NCBI RefSeq assembly: GCF_016908595.1
Contig: NZ_JAFBEC010000014.1
Coordinates: 1 to 64,000 of the forward strand
Source: Geomicrobium sediminis
Lineage (GTDB): Bacteria > Bacillota > Bacilli > Bacillales > Marinococcaceae
Length of the DNA: 64,000 bases
Direction of reading: 5' to 3'
The notes beneath the pieces are model-generated. The model was not told the DNA's origin, did not search any database, and saw only the letters and a list, made by a program, of their open reading frames with translations. Every line of letters begins with the position of its first letter. The stretch's first letter is position 1. The position numbers were made by a program, and so were the translations under genes. This document shows, in pieces, positions 26,092 through 33,212 of the stretch.

Positions 26092-27012
26092 ATGATAACG
26101 ATTGATCAAGTGTCAAAGTCTTACGGAAAGAAACAAGTCATTAAAAACGTATCACTTTCGATTCCAGAAGGTTCTTGCTTCGGTCTCGTTGGACCGAACG
26201 GAGCGGGCAAATCTACATTATTAAAGTTAATTACGATGATTCTGTCAGCGGATCACGGTGAAATTACGATTGCAGGTGAAAGTACGAAACGGAATTCTGC
26301 GAAAATCAAACAACAACTCGGTTACGTCCCTCAAGAAATCTGTTTAGAGGAAACGTTAACGGTCGAAGATAATTTAAAATTTTTCAGCCAAGTTTACAAT
26401 GTTCCTTCCTCCATTCAAAAAGAGAGAATAGATCATGTTCTCAAAACGATTCAATTGGAAGATCGCAAAAAAACGATCGTCAAGCAATTGTCTGGCGGGA
26501 TGCAGCGCCGTTTAAACATTGGATGCACGTTGCTCCACGATCCGTTGCTCTTGATTATGGATGAGCCAACTGTCGGTGTCGATCCTAACTCACGAAACGA
26601 AATCTATAACGTTGTCAAAACGTTAATCAAATCGAACAAAACCGTGATTTATAGTAGTCACTATATGGAAGAGATTGAGAAACTTTGTGACCTCGTATGT
26701 TTTCTCAATCAAGGAGAAGTAATTGATATGAATTCTCCACAAACGATTAAACAAAAAAACACGACAAAAGCCGTGGAAGTGTCCATTAAAACGAGTGACC
26801 TCAAACATTTTCAACATTTAGGAGAACCAAAAGAGAGTAAAAATGGCTATGTATTTCCTAGCGACGATCCATTACGACTCATTCATCAACTGACAGCAAC
26901 AATGAAAGAACACCGCATTGACGTACACCATTTACAAATGGTGACCCCCTCTTTGGAAGACATCTACTTACAAAAAACAGGCCAGTCATTATCTGAGGAG
27001 GGTCAGTCATGA
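26092..27012 (+). CDS. ABC transporter ATP-binding protein
   Basis: A 306-residue ABC ATPase. Walker A is GPNGAGKST at about 37-45, the signature is LSGGMQRR at about 138-145, Walker B is LLIMDEPTVGVDP at about 156-168 with the switch His in YSSHYMEE. The C-terminal 90 residues are typical of ABC-2 drug/peptide exporters (CcmA/YhcH type). A GAGGTG site precedes the ATG. It overlaps the permease gene by 4 bases (ATGA). Confidence 0.92.
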   Translation: MITIDQVSKSYGKKQVIKNVSLSIPEGSCFGLVGPNGAGKSTLLKLITMILSADHGEITIAGESTKRNSAKIKQQLGYVPQEICLEETLTVEDNLKFFSQVYNVPSSIQKERIDHVLKTIQLEDRKKTIVKQLSGGMQRRLNIGCTLLHDPLLLIMDEPTVGVDPNSRNEIYNVVKTLIKSNKTVIYSSHYMEEIEKLCDLVCFLNQGEVIDMNSPQTIKQKNTTKAVEVSIKTSDLKHFQHLGEPKESKNGYVFPSDDPLRLIHQLTATMKEHRIDVHHLQMVTPSLEDIYLQKTGQSLSEEGQS

Positions 27013-28115
27013 ATGCACATTTTTCACTTGAGTTAAAGAAAATGCTCCGAGACAAAGGCTTGGTTTTTTGGACTTTATTGTTACCGATCTTCTTCATTGT
27101 CATTTTCGCATCCATTTTCGGCAATCAATCGAACACAACATCACTCTCACTCCATGTCGTTGTAACTGATTCCACGATGTTAACAGATCCGTTCATTGAA
27201 CAGCTACAGCACATTGACACGATTGATTTTGAACAAATCGATTCAACCCATTCAACAAATGAACTTCTCGAAAGTGGCGACATTTCGACGTTACTTGAAA
27301 TAAATGGAGAGCAGCTAACACTTCATTATGATGGTACACAAGAAGACACTGCTGGCGCTCTTTATGGCATCATTGACAATGTGTCCCAACAACTGCATTT
27401 ACAAGCAAGCCAGCAAAACGTAAGTAATGCTGTTGGTGAGGATGTTTTCGCTGAAGAATGGTTTACAGCGCCGTTCCAACTTGAAGCAGTGACAATCGAG
27501 GACCAGTCTGTTGATGCAATTACACACATCGTGCCAGGTTACGCAGTTATGTTTACCTTTTTCATCTGTATATCAATGGTATCTTCACTTTTAAAAGATC
27601 TTCGTCAAGGTATGATTTCAAGACTTGCGACGAGTCCAAAACACCCGTTACATTATTTACTAGGAAAATGGTTTGCGTTTATCGTTGTTGTGATGTTGCA
27701 AATTGTCATTCTCCTTGGCTTTGGATGGCTCGTATACGATGTTCAGATTGGTCATCTTATGGCGATCTTCACACTCTCACTATTTCTTTCAATGACAGCA
27801 ACTGCCATTGGTTTACTTATTAGCATGGCTGTTCGTTCAGAGAACTCTGGGATCGCCATTACACAAGTACTCGCTTTAGGAGGAGCAATCGTTTCTGGAT
27901 TGTGGATGCCAATCGAGTTTATGCCAAATTTTGTCCAACAAGCGAGCGTTTTCTTCCCACAATATTGGGCTCATCAAGCATATTTAGAAGTCATGGCATC
28001 AAGTGGAACACTTGTGAATATTCTTCCTTCATTAGTGATATTGCTAGTGTTTACAATCATTTGCCTTGCAATCGCTCTCTTCCTTTACCCTCGTTTCCTC
28101 CGGGATGCGGCCTAA
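27009..28115 (+). CDS. ABC-2 type exporter permease
   Basis: A 368-residue permease: TM1 at about 20-40, a large extracytoplasmic domain to about 175, then five TM helices in the last 190 residues including the conserved IVPGYAVMFTFF and MISRLATSPKHPLHYLLGKW region between TM2 and TM3. It pairs with the ATPase upstream. Exporters of this kind move drugs, lantibiotics or lipids; the substrate is not visible. The placement between copZ and csoR raises, but does not prove, a metal link. Confidence 0.88.
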   Translation: MNAHFSLELKKMLRDKGLVFWTLLLPIFFIVIFASIFGNQSNTTSLSLHVVVTDSTMLTDPFIEQLQHIDTIDFEQIDSTHSTNELLESGDISTLLEINGEQLTLHYDGTQEDTAGALYGIIDNVSQQLHLQASQQNVSNAVGEDVFAEEWFTAPFQLEAVTIEDQSVDAITHIVPGYAVMFTFFICISMVSSLLKDLRQGMISRLATSPKHPLHYLLGKWFAFIVVVMLQIVILLGFGWLVYDVQIGHLMAIFTLSLFLSMTATAIGLLISMAVRSENSGIAITQVLALGGAIVSGLWMPIEFMPNFVQQASVFFPQYWAHQAYLEVMASSGTLVNILPSLVILLVFTIICLAIALFLYPRFLRDAA

Positions 28116-28189
28116 CACGATAATACGATGGATATTCATCTTCTGCTCCGTTATACTGTTAGTAGAAGTTGCATGACAGGGAGGTTACG

Positions 28190-28513
28190 ATGATGGATGA
28201 GGAAGTAGAAATGATGGAACACGAACATTCCAAACACCCTATTGAACCGAATGCTGATAAAGAACGTATGTTAAAGCGATTACGCCGTGTTGAAGGACAA
28301 ATCCGCGGATTACAAAACATGGTCCAAGACGATCGCTATTGTGTAGATATATTAATTCAAATTAGCGCAGTTCAAGCTGCACTAAAGAAAGTCGGGTATT
28401 CGCTTTTAGAACACCACGCCAAGACGTGTGTTGTCCATGACATTAAAAACGGCAAAGAAGAAGAAACGTTAAATGAGCTCATGAAAGTCATTGATCAATA
28501 CGCGAAGTCATAA
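28190..28513 (+). CDS. csoR: CsoR-family metal-sensing repressor
   Basis: A 107-residue DUF156/CsoR repressor. The Cu(I) ligands form the C-H-C pattern: Cys in RYCVDIL, His in LLEHHAKTC, Cys in the same segment. The RRVEGQIRGL helix is the family hallmark. The N-terminus is Met/His/Glu rich. I use ATG 28190 (GGGAGG 6 bases upstream). It normally represses copZ/copA and lets go when Cu(I) binds. The gene ends in a very long perfect palindrome. Confidence 0.9.
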   Translation: MMDEEVEMMEHEHSKHPIEPNADKERMLKRLRRVEGQIRGLQNMVQDDRYCVDILIQISAVQAALKKVGYSLLEHHAKTCVVHDIKNGKEEETLNELMKVIDQYAKS

Positions 28514-28556
28514 AGAAAACCCTCTGCATGATGCAGAGGGTTTTCTTTATGACTTC
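28504..28556. terminator. 53-base perfect palindrome at the csoR 3' end
   Basis: Arms of 26 bases (28504-28529 and 28531-28556) around a single central base. The left arm contains the last csoR codons and its stop. The core CCCTCTGCAT...ATGCAGAGGG with TTTTCTTT behind is a terminator for csoR, and the mirrored tail also serves the minus strand. Confidence 0.85.
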
Positions 28557-28577
28557 ATTTTTGAAACTAACGTACGA

Positions 28578-28805
28578 TTATTGTCTCATAAATTGGCGTT
28601 CATCTTCGTTTAAACCACAAGCTCCACATTGAATTCGATTATGTGGTCCTTTATAAGGAAGGTGAAACGGATCAAGATCGCTTTGCTCATACGACTGAAC
28701 AACGTCCCCGTTCTGAGGATCTAATTTCACCGCTTGCGGTGACTGTTCAATAATGTGAAAACGCGTTTTGTTCGTTTTACACGCTGGACATACGTAATGA
28801 CTCAT
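28578..28805 (-). CDS. Small zinc-knuckle protein
   Basis: A 75-residue protein with two Cys pairs, CPACKTN at residues 6-12 and CGACG at 60-64, spaced like a zinc ribbon. The middle is polar (DPQNGDVVQSYEQSDLDPFHLP). Such proteins are widespread in Bacillaceae as uncharacterised zinc-finger proteins. AGGAGG lies 7 bases before the ATG. Convergent with csoR. Confidence 0.7.
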   Translation of the reverse strand: MSHYVCPACKTNKTRFHIIEQSPQAVKLDPQNGDVVQSYEQSDLDPFHLPYKGPHNRIQCGACGLNEDERQFMRQ

Positions 28806-28934
28806 GAATCATTCCTCCTGTTTTCGTTAAGTTGTCCATAACGACGAATCTCTATCCCATTTGAATTAAAAAAGATCCGCTTTCTCCTCTTAATCACTAA
28901 CAAACAAAACGTTATAGAGATGATGTACCCACAA

Positions 28935-28991
28935 TAAAAAGTGACTACTGTGGCTACGCTTTTTGTAAACGTAGCCACAGTAGTCACTTTT
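28935..28991 (-). terminator. Long-stem terminator of sodC
   Basis: A perfect 23-bp stem (28935-28957 with 28969-28991) and 11-base loop; the minus strand ends in TTTTTATTG. The stem sequence is 21/23 identical to one end of the repeat element at 57.9-58.0 kb. Confidence 0.85.
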
Positions 28992-29042
28992 TCAGTACAT
29001 ATCTTATCAGACAATCTGAGGACCAACCGGTCCTGCTTTTCA

Positions 29043-29663
29043 TCACTCTGGTGCTACAACGACACCACAACCGATTCGATCACCCGAGTCTCCAGTTGAG
29101 CGTGTTTCTTCATCTGCACCTGGTGCGTCGCTTTCACTTGATTGGTAGCGATCTGGAATATTGGCGAAATTGTCCCGACCTTCATGAATAATTAATGATA
29201 CATCGTTTTCTAATAATTGTTCTGGTGTAAATTGATCAAGCATAAATGTCGCTTGAGCGGTTCCATCTTCATTTACGTAAAGTGATGGCAAATCGCCTGT
29301 ATGATGTCCATGATCATGGTCAGACAAAGAGAAATGACCACCTGCACTCATAAACGGACCTTCCTCTGCATCAACTTCGCACACACCATTTTCATGAATG
29401 TGGTACCCATGGAACCCTTCAGGTTTTAAACCTTCTACTTTCGTATGAACGACCGTTTTCCCTTGGCTATCTTGGTAAAAGTTCGCTTCACCAATTTGGT
29501 CATAATTCGTATTCACAACCTCTGCAACGGCAGTTGGTCTAAGCGGAGCGTGGTCTTGCTGTGTTGCGCTTACTTCATAAGCTTCTTCATTTTCAGGTGC
29601 ACTTTCGTCATTTGCACAACCTACAATTAACATTGCAAGTAAAACGACTAAGAGCTTCTTCAT
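29043..29663 (-). CDS. sodC: Cu/Zn superoxide dismutase lipoprotein
   Basis: A 206-residue SodC. Residues 1-16 are a lipoprotein signal (LIVGC), so the enzyme sits outside the cell membrane. All metal ligands appear: HIH in YHIHENG, His in GGHFSL, the zinc His in HDHGHHTGD with its Asp, and the last Cu ligand in IIHEGRD. The structural Cys pair is in NGVC and IGCGVV. This is unlike some Bacillus YojM proteins that lack a copper ligand. An AGGCG site lies upstream. Ends in a long-stem terminator. Confidence 0.92.
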   Translation of the reverse strand: MKKLLVVLLAMLIVGCANDESAPENEEAYEVSATQQDHAPLRPTAVAEVVNTNYDQIGEANFYQDSQGKTVVHTKVEGLKPEGFHGYHIHENGVCEVDAEEGPFMSAGGHFSLSDHDHGHHTGDLPSLYVNEDGTAQATFMLDQFTPEQLLENDVSLIIHEGRDNFANIPDRYQSSESDAPGADEETRSTGDSGDRIGCGVVVAPE

Positions 29664-29732
29664 AAAAACGCCTCCCGTTCGTATACTCGTATCCTTGACA
29701 CAAACAGGTGGCGTCTATACATGCAAAACGAG

Positions 29733-30878
29733 TTATTGTTCAAAAGAATGGACTCGTTCTCCATGAATCCACGTGCTAACGAGCGTCGTTGTATAAAGAA
29801 ACGGATGGCCCGTCCAAATAACAACGTCTGCATCCATTCCCGAATGTAACTCACCGACTTGGTCTTCTAACCCTAAATGCCTTGCAGCGTTAGACGTAAT
29901 CGCACGAAACGCAGCGCTTTGTTTTAGACCCGCTTTTACTGCCTCACTTGCACTTTGAACTAAATAATTAATGGCTATGACAGGATGATCTGTGGTGATC
30001 GCATAGTTCATGTTGCGAAGTTCAAACTCCATCACAGTTTGCCAACCTTTGTTTTTCGTTTCTACTTTAGATTTAGGTGACATCGTCGGACCTACAGAAA
30101 TAGAAACACCTTGTTCTTTCAAGAAGTCTGGAATGTAATGACCTTCTGTCCCGTGTTCAAGCGTTAACTTAAACCCAAACTCTTTTTGTAAACGCAGCGC
30201 TGTAATAATGTCATCTGCTCGATGAGCGTGTATTCGAAACGGTATTTCCTTACGAAGAACTTTAGCAAGTTGTTCATAGCCTAAATGAACGTCTGCGTTG
30301 CCTTGTTTTCGTTTTTCTATGTAATCGATCGCTCCATAAAGTTGCTCACGAAAAACTGCTGCAACACCCATACGTGTAATTGGACGTTTTCCTTTGCCTC
30401 CATACACACCTTTAGGATTTTCTCCTAAAGCTGCTTTCATTCCAGACGGAGACTGAATGACCATTTCATCTAAGATCTCCCCTGCCGTCTTCATCGTAAA
30501 CATTTCTCCACCTATGACATTTGCACTTCCTGGTAATACTTGAACTGTCGTGACGCCAGATGCTAATGCATGCAGAAAACCTTCTTCACGTGGATTGCAC
30601 CCGTCAAGCGCTCGGATTTCTGGGGTGGCAGGGTGACTCGTCTCATTAAAGTCAGCACCTTCCTTACCAATTCCTTGTTCGCTAACCCCTAAGTGCGTAT
30701 GAACATCAATCAAACCTGGTGTTATGTAGCCGCCTCGTACATCGATCTTTGTGGAGTCTTCAGGAATCGTATCTTCGCCTACAATATCAACAATTTTGCC
30801 TCGATCAATGAGTAAAGCCGAGTCATGAACTTCGGTTCCATCCCCTTTTAAAATCGTTCCATTATAAAAAGCTTTCAT
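29733..30878 (-). CDS. Amidohydrolase (imidazolonepropionase-like)
   Basis: A 381-residue amidohydrolase-superfamily TIM barrel. Metal ligands: HTHLG in LIDVHTHLG near residue 57, HAHRADD, HGTEGH and the late Asp in ITTDHPV. The N- and C-terminal beta segments close as usual (GTEVHDSALLIDRGKIVDI; GMDADVVIWTGHPF). The substrate is unknown; related enzymes cleave dipeptides or cyclic amides. The ATG at 30878 follows GAGGAGG by 7 bases; the frame extends 11 codons further up. Confidence 0.85.
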   Translation of the reverse strand: MKAFYNGTILKGDGTEVHDSALLIDRGKIVDIVGEDTIPEDSTKIDVRGGYITPGLIDVHTHLGVSEQGIGKEGADFNETSHPATPEIRALDGCNPREEGFLHALASGVTTVQVLPGSANVIGGEMFTMKTAGEILDEMVIQSPSGMKAALGENPKGVYGGKGKRPITRMGVAAVFREQLYGAIDYIEKRKQGNADVHLGYEQLAKVLRKEIPFRIHAHRADDIITALRLQKEFGFKLTLEHGTEGHYIPDFLKEQGVSISVGPTMSPKSKVETKNKGWQTVMEFELRNMNYAITTDHPVIAINYLVQSASEAVKAGLKQSAAFRAITSNAARHLGLEDQVGELHSGMDADVVIWTGHPFLYTTTLVSTWIHGERVHSFEQ

Positions 30879-30904
30879 ATCATCGCCTCCTCTATTATCT
30901 AACA

Positions 30905-30936
30905 ATAACAAAAAATTCCCTCAATGAGGGAATTTC
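30905..30936 (-). terminator. Terminator after 49-residue gene
   Basis: A perfect 10-bp stem (30913-30922 with 30926-30935), loop AAT; the minus strand continues TTTTTGTTATTG. Confidence 0.75.
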
Positions 30937-30942
30937 TGACGA

Positions 30943-31092
30943 TTAATTTGCGATATTTAATTGCAATTCCTCTTCTAGCATTTCTGCAATGTAACGAAAC
31001 TCTTGGTCAGTGTCTTTTCCTGTTAATACTGTATAATAGTTCAATGCTTCCATTATTTTTAGTAGTTGGTCTGCCCGTGTTTCTTTATCCAT
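30943..31092 (-). CDS. Small acidic helical protein of unknown function
   Basis: A 49-residue protein (MDKETRADQLLKIMEALNYY..., ending LQLNIAN) predicted to be mostly helical. AAAGGGG is 8 bases before the ATG and a clean terminator follows 7 bases after the stop, so it looks like a real single-gene unit. I do not recognise a family. Confidence 0.6.
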   Translation of the reverse strand: MDKETRADQLLKIMEALNYYTVLTGKDTDQEFRYIAEMLEEELQLNIAN

Positions 31093-31243
31093 AACCAGTC
31101 CCCTTTCCCCTTTTCAGCATCATCCTATCACATAGACCAAATCGACTTCTACATATTTGACAAAAAATGTCTGTATATTTATCATTTATACAACTTTCAA
31201 CAAAATAGAAATCATCCTGAGGAACTGAAGAACAACACACATT

Positions 31244-31282
31244 AAAAAACCGCATTCTGCTACTAGTAGCAGAATGCGGTTA
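31244..31282 (-). terminator. Terminator of the tRNA-Val transcript
   Basis: A perfect palindrome 31248-31281 (15-bp stem, CTAG centre) with TTTTTTAATG on the minus strand, 38 bases after the tRNA. Confidence 0.85.
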
Positions 31283-31318
31283 CGTTATTATACTCAAAAC
31301 GAGTTATAGATTCACTTA

Positions 31319-31394
31319 TGGTGTCCCGTACTGGGCTCGAACCAGTGACCTCCACCCTGTCAAGGTGGCGCTCTCCCAACTGAGCTAACGGAAC
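31319..31394 (-). tRNA. tRNA-Val (anticodon GAC)
   Basis: Read on the minus strand: acceptor stem GTTCCGT/ACGGGAC (one T-G pair), D arm AGCTCAGTTGGGAGAGC, anticodon stem CCACC/GGTGG with loop TTGACAG giving anticodon GAC, T arm with GGTTCGAGCC, discriminator A and an encoded CCA. Stands alone with its own terminator. Confidence 0.95.
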
Positions 31395-31536
31395 ATTATC
31401 AGCGACAACTATATTATATGATAGTTTCTAAACACTGTCAACATCTTCCTCCCATAAAAACAGGTCATTATTACTGGTTTGTTTTCATAGGTATAAGGGT
31501 ACTTTTCAATAAGGCCAAAACGCCAGGAGGTACGCA

Positions 31537-31677
31537 ATGCTTTGGACAATCATTCTCGTGATTATCGTATTATGGCTATTAGGCTTTATCGCTGATGTTG
31601 CAGGCAACCTTATTCACATTTTACTCGTCGTTGCACTCGTTATTTTTATATTTCAATTATTAACAGGACGAAGGTAA
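31537..31677 (+). CDS. Small two-helix membrane protein (lmo0937/DUF5670 type)
   Basis: A 46-residue hydrophobic protein, MLWTIILVIIVLWLLGF then a short ADVAGNLIH turn and a second TM, ending LLTGRR. This is the pattern of the lmo0937-family tiny membrane proteins, often stress-induced in Firmicutes. AGGAGG lies 6 bases upstream of the ATG and a perfect terminator overlaps its stop codon. Confidence 0.75.
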   Translation: MLWTIILVIIVLWLLGFIADVAGNLIHILLVVALVIFIFQLLTGRR

Positions 31678-31710
31678 AGAAAGACCGTCAAAATTGACGG
31701 TCTTTCTTTA
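31676..31710. terminator. Bidirectional terminator with both stop codons inside
   Basis: A perfect 16-bp stem (31676-31691 with 31694-31709), A-rich before and T-rich after. The left arm begins in the stop codon of the 46-residue gene and the right arm includes the stop codon of the DUF3006 gene on the other strand. Confidence 0.85.
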
Positions 31711-31968
31711 TGAGAACCTTCCACCTTTTTTCTTTTTCAATTGGTTCATTTTAGCAGAGATTCTTGCTTTTTGATTTGCGGTTTCTTCTTGATTAATTGC
31801 AATGTCTACAATTTGATCGTTCGTAATTTGAACGTCAAGAACTGTACCATCTGTAGCTCCTTCAGGTAACTCATTTGCTTTTACATGATATTCTTGTTCA
31901 CTCTTCCCGACTAATAAGACTGCAATCCCGTCTTCAATACGATCTAGAACAGCACGCTTTTCTGTAAT
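31708..31968 (-). CDS. DUF3006-domain protein with apparent ATT start
   Basis: An 86-residue protein with a clear DUF3006 core (AVLDRIEDGIAVLLVG at about 6-21; LPEGATDGTVLDVQI) and a basic tail (KMNQLKKKKGGRFS). The frame has TGA two codons before the first DUF3006 residues and contains no ATG, GTG or TTG there. ATT at 31966-31968 has TAGGAGGG exactly 7 bases upstream, so ATT is the likely start. The upstream MBL-HhH gene ends within that ribosome site. DUF3006 genes commonly accompany extracellular MBL (ComEC-like) hydrolases, which fits. Confidence 0.7.
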   Translation of the reverse strand: MTEKRAVLDRIEDGIAVLLVGKSEQEYHVKANELPEGATDGTVLDVQITNDQIVDIAINQEETANQKARISAKMNQLKKKKGGRFS

Positions 31969-31980
31969 CGCTCATCCCTC

Positions 31981-33126
31981 CTAATCATCAAAGCAAGCCA
32001 ACCCTTGTTGCTCAATCGATGTAAGGTGTTCCTGTCCAATTCCTTCAATCCGAAGAAAATCTTCATAAGATGTGAAAGGTCGCAAGTTTAGAATCTGTTC
32101 TGCTCTTGCAGGGCCGATTTGGCTAATTTCTTGTAGCTCTTCAACAGTCGCACGATTCACAGCTACCATACCAGCGTAACACGTACCTGCGTCTTTTTCT
32201 TCACTTGCTTTTACCGAATAATCACGACCGTTTGTCTTTACGACGATATTGCCTGAAACGTCTGTTCCATACACATTTGTACCAATCGCCTCTAGACGAT
32301 TTAACACGTCATCGTGTGGATGGTCAAATGGATTTCCTTCACCTGCAGAATAGATCGCTAAACTCGGTTCCACTGCATTAAGAAACGCTTCACTATTGGA
32401 TGAGCTTGAACCGTGATGTGATACTTTGAGTACATCACTTTGTAAGGTAACATCACGTTTTAGAAGTTCATTTTCTGCCCCTTCTTCAATGTCACCTGTA
32501 AATAAAAAACTTTGGTCACCATAAGCGACTTTAATGACGAGCGAGTTATTATTTTTGTGTTCTGTAAGTGTTTCAGGATGGAGTACGGTAAACGTTGCAT
32601 TCCCGTAAATTTCTGAGTCACCGTGTCTCGGTTCTTCGTAGGTAACATCTGCATTAAGGATTGCATCTACAACTCGTTCAAATGTCGCAGTCGTGTGGTC
32701 ATCCCCGTTCATCCATATTTCTTTTACATTAAATCCTTCAATAATTTTATCCATTTGTCCGATGTGGTCAGCATGAACGTGGGAGCCGATTAATAAATCA
32801 ATTTCGTTTACGTTTTGTTCTTCTAAATAATCAACTACATCCGTTTGATCGTGTCTACCTGTATCAATGAGTGCTGTGAAATCTTCCGAATGCAAAAGTG
32901 TCGCATCTCCTTGACCGACATCAATATAATGAATGTACAAATCCGGCAATTCATATTGCCCTCGGTTTGGATAACGTTCATCACCATCATCATAGGCAGA
33001 ATTCAAATTCAAGTATTGCAAGCGACCTAGTTCATCATCAGGGATTACATCTGGTGATGCTTCTTGACAACCTGCAGCTGTCATTAAGACGAGCAGAAAA
33101 AATAGGAATACAATTCGTTTCATCAT
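31981..33126 (-). CDS. Secreted MBL-fold hydrolase with C-terminal HhH (ComEC/ComEA-like)
   Basis: A 381-residue lipoprotein. The signal ends in MTAAGC; residues 50-310 are a metallo-beta-lactamase domain like the C-terminal part of ComEC (IDVGQGDATLL, GSHVHADHIGQ, LFTGDIEEGAE, VSHHGSSSSN); the last 60 residues are a helix-hairpin-helix repeat as in ComEA (VNRATVEELQEISQIGP, RIEGIGQEHLT). It probably binds and cleaves DNA or nucleotides outside the membrane, by domain analogy. ATG 33126 is selected by the signal peptide; the longer frame has no ribosome site. Followed directly by the DUF3006 gene. Confidence 0.85.
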   Translation of the reverse strand: MMKRIVFLFFLLVLMTAAGCQEASPDVIPDDELGRLQYLNLNSAYDDGDERYPNRGQYELPDLYIHYIDVGQGDATLLHSEDFTALIDTGRHDQTDVVDYLEEQNVNEIDLLIGSHVHADHIGQMDKIIEGFNVKEIWMNGDDHTTATFERVVDAILNADVTYEEPRHGDSEIYGNATFTVLHPETLTEHKNNNSLVIKVAYGDQSFLFTGDIEEGAENELLKRDVTLQSDVLKVSHHGSSSSNSEAFLNAVEPSLAIYSAGEGNPFDHPHDDVLNRLEAIGTNVYGTDVSGNIVVKTNGRDYSVKASEEKDAGTCYAGMVAVNRATVEELQEISQIGPARAEQILNLRPFTSYEDFLRIEGIGQEHLTSIEQQGLACFDD

Positions 33127-33212
33127 CTCACCCTTCTCGTTTTTGTTAGTGTTTTCTTGCGAGAAGTGGTTTATCCTCATAGGTGACAAACGTTAACAGG
33201 GAACATTTCCCG

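Noticed and set aside
28802-29026. 74-residue minus ORF ahead of the zinc-knuckle gene
   Set aside because: It runs through the sodC terminator and has no usable start; the last 30 residues look coding-like and overlap the next ATG, but I cannot place a start, so it is not listed.
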